Assembly (NCBI GenBank): GCA_028713675.1
Contig: JAQTNV010000010.1
Coordinates: forward strand, 1 to 64,000
Direction: 5' to 3'
Origin: a bacterium
GTDB taxonomy: Bacteria; Desulfobacterota; JAPLJL01
Length of the DNA stretch: 64,000 nucleotides
Shown: piece after piece, positions 58,967-64,000 of the stretch
Numbering within the stretch: the stretch's first letter is position 1
Layout of the letters: every line of letters begins with the position of its first letter
Position numbers and translations under genes: made by a program
The notes under the pieces: generated by a model
What the model saw: the letters and a program-made list of their open reading frames with translations, nothing else
What the model was told of the DNA's origin: nothing
Database searches by the model: none

Positions 58967-59323
58967 CTACATCTTGAACGGGATGACCGTCAAAAGCCCC
59001 AGGGTGAGGATAACCCCGCCCAGGCAGAGCAGCGCGGAAACCACCGTCACCTTGAGCCAGTCCTTTTTAATGTAGTCCGAAGCGATCATCCAGACCCCGT
59101 TCAGGCCGTGAAATGTCCCCATGACCAGGAAGAGGGAATCAATAATCTTCCATAAGGGGGTGGCCACTCTCTTCGCCACCAGCTCATAGGAAAGTTCATG
59201 CCCGCCCAGAGTGAAGTGCTCCACCAGCATGTGGACCAGCAGAAGCGCAAGCAGAAGGAAGCCGGTGAGCCTTTGCAGGAACCAGACATAAACGCCGCCG
59301 TTTTTGTAACTGTATTTGTGCAT
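58967..59323 (-). CDS. sdhD: Succinate dehydrogenase membrane anchor, SdhD-like
   Basis: 118 residues from ATG 59323 (AAGGTCAGGAAC upstream); an upstream TTG would overlap sdhC. Three helices around residues 15-35, 60-85 and 88-115. Candidate haem/quinone His residues in LLVHMLVEHF and FHGLNGVWMIASDY. Anchors SdhAB with SdhC. Confidence 0.9.
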   Translation of the reverse strand: MHKYSYKNGGVYVWFLQRLTGFLLLALLLVHMLVEHFTLGGHELSYELVAKRVATPLWKIIDSLFLVMGTFHGLNGVWMIASDYIKKDWLKVTVVSALLCLGGVILTLGLLTVIPFKM

Positions 59324-59343
59324 GTTCCTGACCTTCTTTTCGG

Positions 59344-59757
59344 TTAAGGTAACCAACTAGGGATAAGACCTTTAAAAATCTCGTTATCAAAAAGCTGCCA
59401 CGGGAAGAGCTCGATCCCTCCAAGCACACACAGGACGAAACTGAGCCCGATCACCCACCAGAACATCTGCTCCTGGTGCCGTGCCCCGATCCCCAGATCC
59501 ACCAGCAGGATCCGCACCCCGTTCAAAGAATGATAAACAATGGCCGCCAGGAGGCCGATCTCCCCGATCCGGAAGGCGGGATGCATGAGGAGCTTCATCA
59601 TCTGGTCAAACGCCTCCGGGCTTTTCCCCAGATGATGGGTAACCCAGACGTGGATCGTCAGGTAGAAGATCAGGGCTCCCCCCGTGATCCGGTGCAGGAG
59701 CCAGGCAATCGTCCCCGAGTGCCAGGCGTACTTCGTGAATGGAATGTCCAGTCTCAT
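59344..59757 (-). CDS. sdhC: Succinate dehydrogenase cytochrome b subunit, SdhC-like
   Basis: 137 residues, GAGAGG upstream. Three helices with haem b His candidates: IAWLLHRITGGALIFYLTIHVWVTHHL and IVYHSLNGVRILLVDLG. First gene of sdhCDAB. Confidence 0.93.
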   Translation of the reverse strand: MRLDIPFTKYAWHSGTIAWLLHRITGGALIFYLTIHVWVTHHLGKSPEAFDQMMKLLMHPAFRIGEIGLLAAIVYHSLNGVRILLVDLGIGARHQEQMFWWVIGLSFVLCVLGGIELFPWQLFDNEIFKGLIPSWLP

Positions 59758-59780
59758 AGTCTTACCTCTCTTCGTATTAT

Positions 59781-59816
59781 TGATAGCCGGTTATCGGTAA
59801 CCGGCGACCGGTTACT
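59781..59816. repeat. CCGGTTA heptamers between fumB and sdhC
   Basis: CCGGTTA, TCGGTAA, CCGGCGA, CCGGTTA, partly self-complementary. Confidence 0.8.
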
Positions 59817-60369
59817 TCTGGTATTTTTTTACCCCTTCCTCGTAAAGGTCCGCCCCGGTGACATCGTTGATCACCACCAGGGGGAAATCCTCCACCTCCA
59901 GCATGTTGACGGCTTCCGGGCCCAGTTCCGGGTAGGCAATGACCTGGCCTTTTTTCACCACCCGGGCGATCAGGGCGGCCGCGCCGCCGGTGGCCCCGAA
60001 ATAGACCGCCTTGTGCTTTTTCATCGCCTCGATCACTTCCTTGCCCCGCGAGCCCTTACCGATCATTCCCTTCAGGCCCTTCTCGATCAGGCGGGGGGCG
60101 TAGGAATCCATCCGGTAGCTGGTGGTCGGCCCCACCGAGCCGATCGGATTTCCCGGGCGGGTCGGGGAAGGCCCGGCGTAGTAGATCACCGTGCCGGCGA
60201 TCTCCATCGGGGTTTTTTCGCCCTTGTCCATGGCATCGACGATCCGCTTGTGCGCCGCGTCACGGGAGGTATAAATCACCCCGGAGAGCAGAACCCGGTC
60301 CCCGATTTTCAACTTGGAAACCTGTTCGCTCGTGAGCGGAGTTTTGAGTTTGATCGCTTTTTCTTTCAT
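59812..60369 (-). CDS. fumB: Fumarate hydratase class I, beta (C-terminal) subunit
   Basis: 185 residues, CGGAAGAAAA upstream. LKTPLTSEQVSKLKIGDRVLLSGVIYTSRDAAHKRI, PTRPGNPIGSVGPTTSYRMD, GKGSRGKEVIEAMKKHKAVYFGATGGAAAL are typical. Partner of the 4Fe-4S alpha subunit in two-subunit oxygen-sensitive fumarases; could also be L(+)-tartrate dehydratase, but neighbours favour fumarase. Symbol denotes the beta subunit, not E. coli FumB. Confidence 0.94.
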   Translation of the reverse strand: MKEKAIKLKTPLTSEQVSKLKIGDRVLLSGVIYTSRDAAHKRIVDAMDKGEKTPMEIAGTVIYYAGPSPTRPGNPIGSVGPTTSYRMDSYAPRLIEKGLKGMIGKGSRGKEVIEAMKKHKAVYFGATGGAAALIARVVKKGQVIAYPELGPEAVNMLEVEDFPLVVINDVTGADLYEEGVKKYQK

Positions 60370-60408
60370 TTTTCTTCCGTTTTAAAGTCTTCTGGCCTTC
60401 GAGCTTCT

Positions 60409-61248
60409 TTAAATGACCGCCTCTTTATGCCGGTGCGAATGGCAATTGATGTTGATCGCCACCGGGAGGCTCGCGATGTGGCAATTCGTCATTTCGATAT
60501 GCACCGCCAGGGCGGTGGTCCGTCCTCCCAGCCCGGCCGGCCCGATCCCCAGGCGGTTCACCTTTTCCAGGATCTCCTGTTCCAGGTTGGCCAGCTCGAG
60601 ACTCGGGTTGGGGTTGCCGAGCGGCCGCAGGAGCGACCGCTTGGCCAGGATGGCCGACTGTTCCAGGTTGCCGCCGATCCCGACCCCGACGACAATCGGG
60701 GGACATGGATTGGAGCCGGATTCCCGGACCCGGTCCACCACCAGTTTCTTCACGCCTTCCACCCCGGCCGCCGGGGGCAGGAGCTGCACCCGGCTCATGT
60801 TCTCGCTGCCTCCCCCCTTGGGGGCGCAGACGATATGGATCTTTTCTCCCGGAACGATCCGGACATGCAGGATGCAAGGGGTATTATCCCCGGTATTCTT
60901 CCGGGTGAAGCAATCGCAGACCGACTTGCGGAGAAAGCCCTCCTTGTAAGCCTGCCGCACGCCCTCGTTGACCGCCTCTTCCAAACTTCCCCCCACCAGG
61001 TGCACGTCCTGGCCCAGGTCGATGAAAACGACCGCGAGGCCGCAATCCTGGCATAGCGGGTAGACTCCCTCCCGGGCAATCTTGGCGTTCTCGATGATTT
61101 CATCCAGGATCGCCACCCCGATGGGGGACTCTTCCGCTTTCCGGGCCCGGTCCAGGGCCTCGATCACATCCTCGCCCAGGTTGTAGCAGGCCGATTGGAA
61201 AAGCTCCCGGAGCTTCGCAGTTATTTCTTTTACTTGGATTTCTCTCAT
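60409..61248 (-). CDS. fumA: Fumarate hydratase class I, alpha (N-terminal) subunit
   Basis: 279 residues from ATG 61248. 4Fe-4S ligands in YPLCQDCGLAVVF, CDCFTRKNTGDNTP and SGSNPCPPIVVGVGIGG; GSENMSRVQLLPPAAG and PIGPAGLGGRTTALAVHIE follow. Hydrates fumarate to malate. ATG lies next to heptamer words with no clear Shine-Dalgarno. Symbol denotes the alpha subunit. Confidence 0.95.
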   Translation of the reverse strand: MREIQVKEITAKLRELFQSACYNLGEDVIEALDRARKAEESPIGVAILDEIIENAKIAREGVYPLCQDCGLAVVFIDLGQDVHLVGGSLEEAVNEGVRQAYKEGFLRKSVCDCFTRKNTGDNTPCILHVRIVPGEKIHIVCAPKGGGSENMSRVQLLPPAAGVEGVKKLVVDRVRESGSNPCPPIVVGVGIGGNLEQSAILAKRSLLRPLGNPNPSLELANLEQEILEKVNRLGIGPAGLGGRTTALAVHIEMTNCHIASLPVAININCHSHRHKEAVI

Positions 61249-61249
61249 T

Positions 61250-61290
61250 TTGTTCGTCACCGGTTTCCGGTTACCGGCTACCGGTTACTA
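61250..61290. repeat. CACCGGT / TACCGGT heptamers between mdh and fumA
   Basis: CACCGGT, TTCCGGT, TACCGGC, TACCGGT, TACTAGA in one 7-nt register; the last unit contains the mdh stop codon region. Confidence 0.85.
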
Positions 61291-62226
61291 GAATCCTTTG
61301 CCTTTCATCTCCTGGACGGTTTTCTTGACCGAATCCAGCGACTTCTGGAAGGCCGCCTTTTCCTCTGCGTTGAGGTCGATCTCCACCACCTTCTGCACGC
61401 CCGTGGCGCCGAGAACGGCGGGAACGCCCATGAAATAACCGCCGACGCCGTATTCCTTCTCGCACCAGACCGAGCAGGGCATGACGCGCCGCTGGTCATT
61501 GAGGATGGCCTCGGCCATCGTCACCGTGGCGCTCCCGGGGGAGAAGTAGGCGCTCCCGGTTTTGAGCAAAGCCACGATCTCGCCCCCGGCCTTCCGGGTC
61601 CGGTCAACCATGGCCGCAAGCCGGTCCTTCGGGATCAGGTTTTCCACCGGCACTCCGTTCACCTGGGTCCGCCGGACGAGCGGGACCATGTCGTCGCCGT
61701 GACCGCCGAGCACCAGGGTCTGCACGTCGCGCGGGCTGACCTTGAGCTCCATCGCGATGAAACAGGCGAAGCGAGCCGAGTCGAGCACCCCGGCCGAGCC
61801 GATCACGCGGTTCTTGGGGAAGCCGGTGACCGAGGCGGTCAGGTAAACCATCGAATCCAGCGGGTTCGAAACCACCAGGACAATCGAATTGGGGGCGAAT
61901 TTCTTGATCGCCTCCGCGACCGGTTTCACGATCTTGATGTTGGCGTCGAGCAGGTCCTCCCGGGTCATCCCCGGCTTCCGGGCCATCCCGGCGGTGACGA
62001 TGACCAGGTCGGACCCGGCGATATCGTCATACTTGGTCGTGCCCATGATATCCACATCGATCCCCGAGAACGAGCGGCATTCCATCAGGTCGAGGGCCTT
62101 GCCCTGCGGCATCCCCTCCACGATATCGGTGATGACCACATCACCCAGGTTCTTGACCGCCGCCACATGGGCGCAGGTCTGCCCCACGTTCCCGCCGCCG
62201 ATTACCGCAATTTTCTTTCTAGCCAT
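61288..62226 (-). CDS. mdh: Malate dehydrogenase (LDH-like type)
   Basis: 312 residues, GCGAGGTAAAC upstream. NAD site IAVIGGGNVGQT, DIVEGMPQGKALDL, substrate Arg in GMARKPGMTREDLL, VSNPLDSMVYL, and catalytic His in LGGHGDDMVPLVRRTQVNG. Reduces oxaloacetate to malate. First gene of the TCA cluster. Confidence 0.97.
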   Translation of the reverse strand: MARKKIAVIGGGNVGQTCAHVAAVKNLGDVVITDIVEGMPQGKALDLMECRSFSGIDVDIMGTTKYDDIAGSDLVIVTAGMARKPGMTREDLLDANIKIVKPVAEAIKKFAPNSIVLVVSNPLDSMVYLTASVTGFPKNRVIGSAGVLDSARFACFIAMELKVSPRDVQTLVLGGHGDDMVPLVRRTQVNGVPVENLIPKDRLAAMVDRTRKAGGEIVALLKTGSAYFSPGSATVTMAEAILNDQRRVMPCSVWCEKEYGVGGYFMGVPAVLGATGVQKVVEIDLNAEEKAAFQKSLDSVKKTVQEMKGKGF

Positions 62227-62251
62227 GTTTACCTCGCTTTTTTTAACCGTT

Positions 62252-62320
62252 ATGGGTAGCCGCAGGCTTTTCGATCAGATCCCGAGGCATTGTGATCGAG
62301 GGAAGCCTGCGTTTCTCCGC
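62252..62320. repeat. 51-bp inverted-repeat element, second copy
   Basis: CGCAGGC-TTTTCGATCAGATCCC ... AGGGAA-GCCTGCG (62258-62310). Reverse complement of the copy at 36941-36996 with few differences. Confidence 0.9.
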
Positions 62321-62334
62321 ATCTCCATCCGAAT

Positions 62335-63489
62335 TTAGAACGCCACCTGGGCCTGGGTATAGAGCGTAAAAAGGTTCTCCGGGTCCTTCAGGTCTTCAAC
62401 GGCATTGAGGGAAAGCATGGCGTTCGTGCCGATAATGTAATAATTAACCCCTCCGGTCAGCCGGATGATTTCGTCATTATCCCCATCCAGGTTCGGCTCA
62501 TAGTACTCGACGCGCACCATGGGTTCAACCTTCGGCACCACCTTGTAACCCGCTTGCCCATAGACAGCAATGCCGTTGATGTTATCAGGATCGTTCTCAT
62601 CCATCGCGTAGAGGATCTCGGCCAGGGCGGTCAGATTGCTGACCGTTGCCCGGAGGAAAGCCCCGGCCCGGAAACCCGTAAGATAATCGCTGGTTCCGGT
62701 CACGCCCGTCCTCCCGATAGTCGCATATACCGCCGTTTCGATCTTGTCATTAGGTTTAACATTGAGCCGGACGAGGAAATCCTTCCAGTTATCCGCGTCC
62801 TTCCAGGTGTTCTGGCAATTTTGGGAAACGCTATTGTAAATCCCGACGTTCAGGCTGGAAATCCCGAGCTTGGTGGTGCTCTGAATTCCGACCTGGCGCC
62901 ACATCGCATACTTGGAGGTCAACAGCGGATAACTGACAAAATCAAGCTTGGAAACCAGCTGGGGCTGGTAGTAAGTGAAATTCGGGAGGAACCGCCCGAC
63001 CTGGATTTCGGTTTGGGGAAGAGCATTGACGAAAATTAACCGGGCATCCAGAAGCCAGGGGACCACGGTACCACTACCCCCCTGAACTGCATCACCCTGG
63101 AATACATATTTGACCTTGTCGGGCAGAATGCTCCCCATCAGGAATATCCGGGCCCGGCTCATATTGAACGAATTATTCAGCTCGGTATCGTAACCAACCG
63201 TATCATCTCCAACCTGGGTTTGGGCAAGAGTGAAATATGCCTGCAGAATAGCGGAGATCTTCATGTCCCCGATCCCTACCATCACTCCGCTTCCTTTCGG
63301 CGGTTCCGGGGCGGGAGCCGGCTGGACAACGGGAGCGGGTTCCGGTGCAGGAGCGGGTTCCGGTGCCGGCTGGACTGCGGGAGCGGGTTCCGGTGCCGTC
63401 TTTCCTTTTCCCGCCGCGCCGGCCGATAACGGCAATGAAATAACCAAAGCCAATGTCAGCAGACTGACAATTCCGAATAACCTTTTCAT
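62335..63489 (-). CDS. Outer membrane porin with Pro/Ala-rich N-terminal linker
   Basis: 384 residues from ATG 63489 (GGGAGGAG upstream). Signal peptide (MKRLFGIVSL to SAGAA), then a ~40-residue PAPEPAP linker, then a barrel: ILQAYFTLAQTQ, FNMSRARIFLMGSILPDKVKYVFQGD, LLDARLIFVNALPQTEIQVGRFLPNF, and terminal QAQVAF with a last Phe. Resembles phosphate-selective (OprO/P-like) porins. The linker could cross the periplasm to peptidoglycan. Confidence 0.85.
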   Translation of the reverse strand: MKRLFGIVSLLTLALVISLPLSAGAAGKGKTAPEPAPAVQPAPEPAPAPEPAPVVQPAPAPEPPKGSGVMVGIGDMKISAILQAYFTLAQTQVGDDTVGYDTELNNSFNMSRARIFLMGSILPDKVKYVFQGDAVQGGSGTVVPWLLDARLIFVNALPQTEIQVGRFLPNFTYYQPQLVSKLDFVSYPLLTSKYAMWRQVGIQSTTKLGISSLNVGIYNSVSQNCQNTWKDADNWKDFLVRLNVKPNDKIETAVYATIGRTGVTGTSDYLTGFRAGAFLRATVSNLTALAEILYAMDENDPDNINGIAVYGQAGYKVVPKVEPMVRVEYYEPNLDGDNDEIIRLTGGVNYYIIGTNAMLSLNAVEDLKDPENLFTLYTQAQVAF

Positions 63490-63592
63490 CGTCTCCTCCC
63501 TTTCTCTGTTTCCGATAAAATTTAACATTTATTACTTGTCCAATCGCTTTTCACCCGCCAGCTTCACTGCTAGGGATGACCAGCCGGGATTA

Positions 63593-63621
63593 TCTTTATT
63601 AGATTTAAAATGGGATGTCAA
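63593..63621 (-). promoter_or_regulatory. Promoter of the porin gene
   Basis: Minus strand TTGACA (63621-63616), 17-nt spacer, TAAAGA (63598-63593). About 100 nt upstream of the ATG at 63489. Confidence 0.5.
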
Positions 63622-63646
63622 GAGATGTATACAACAAGCGGTCGTT

Positions 63647-64000
63647 TTAGCAGATTCGGGGGAATTGTTCGCCGCTCAGCGGTTCCAGAATCCGGTGACC
63701 CCCGATCCGGGTCTGGAGAAGAACCCGGCCCGGGTTTTCCCCGGATACCTGGCCGATTATTACCGCATCTTTCCCCAGGGGATGAGATCTCATCCGTAAA
63801 ACCAGCCTGTCCGCCGCCCCTTCCGGGCAGATCGCGATCAATTTGCCTTCATTGGCCAGAAAATAAGGATCGAAGCCCAGGAGTTCGCAAACCCCCCTGA
63901 CCTCGCTTTTGACCGGGATGAGCTCTTCCCGCGCCACCATCCCCACCCCCGAAGCGTTGGCAATCTCCCAGAGGACCGTGGCCATTCCTCCCCGGGTGGG
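63647..64000 (-). CDS. hypE: Hydrogenase maturation protein HypE, C-terminal part (runs off right edge)
   Basis: 117 residues visible; the reading frame continues past 64000 (preceding codons give PTRGG). MATVLWEIANASGVGM, LLGFDPYFLANEGKLIAI and terminal FPRIC match the C-terminus of HypE, whose last Cys is carbamoylated and dehydrated to a thiocyanate that provides the CN ligand of the [NiFe] centre. Implies a [NiFe] hydrogenase elsewhere. Confidence 0.93.
   Translation of the reverse strand, partial: PTRGGMATVLWEIANASGVGMVAREELIPVKSEVRGVCELLGFDPYFLANEGKLIAICPEGAADRLVLRMRSHPLGKDAVIIGQVSGENPGRVLLQTRIGGHRILEPLSGEQFPRIC

Noticed and set aside
1-64000. tRNA, rRNA or other structural RNA genes
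   Set aside because: All gaps were read on both strands for T-loop and anticodon-arm patterns; none was found. A covariance search would be decisive.

Overview
The window is a GC-rich bacterial chromosome segment from a Gram-negative organism. Lipid A/Kdo genes, a complete Tol-Pal set, a TonB-dependent receptor, a porin and lptC show an outer membrane. Ferredoxin-linked 2-oxoacid oxidoreductase, a B12-dependent class II ribonucleotide reductase, the Fe-S fumarase and a hydrogenase maturation gene (hypE, cut by the right edge) suggest an anaerobic or microaerophilic life. The phylum cannot be fixed from this stretch; a deep-branching lineage of the Desulfobacterota, Acidobacteriota or Aminicenantota kind would fit, as inference only. 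No rRNA, tRNA, CRISPR array, prophage or transposase was recognised.

Layout. 1-9.6 kb: a partial GNAT/CoA-ligase gene (left edge), an unknown lipoprotein, a lipoprotein-type FAD oxidoreductase, a TonB receptor, a secreted subtilase and an AT-rich orphan. 9.8-16.3 kb (minus strand): an acyl-CoA operon with two acyl-CoA dehydrogenases, two thiolase-fold proteins whose catalytic residues look replaced, and two DUF35 OB-fold/Zn-ribbon partners. 16.6-26.3 kb: a lipoprotein with a degenerate PHP-like domain, a geranylgeranyl-reductase-family flavoprotein, an orphan ParA, a small EF-Tu-domain-2-like protein, a GH31 lipoprotein and a TPR protein. 26.4-36.6 kb: mutS2, diverging from kdsB-kdsA-kdsD-lptC, a peptidase-MA/beta-propeller/barrel protein and a class V aminotransferase. 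37-40.5 kb: nrdJ with a promoter carrying NrdR-box-like sites, and a GcvH-like gene. 40.6-46.5 kb: tolQ-tolR-tolA-tolB-pal-cpoB. 46.7-50.8 kb: an AT-rich lipoprotein, gatB, mtnP, ndk. 50.9-62.2 kb (minus strand): mdh-fumAB-sdhCDAB-sucCD-korDABC, in the order of the reductive half of the TCA cycle. 62.3-64 kb: a porin and partial hypE.

The most unusual feature is the DNA between the genes. Nearly every gap holds degenerate tandem repeats with a 7-nt period (also 8 and 9 nt), built from several word families that recur at distant loci. Arrays also run into coding sequence: a lipoprotein C-terminus, a signal peptide and an interdomain linker. Alongside them are short hairpin families whose stems vary with compensatory changes while loop and 3' tail stay fixed, and longer dispersed inverted repeats. 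Together they form a dense repeat ecology around otherwise ordinary operons.
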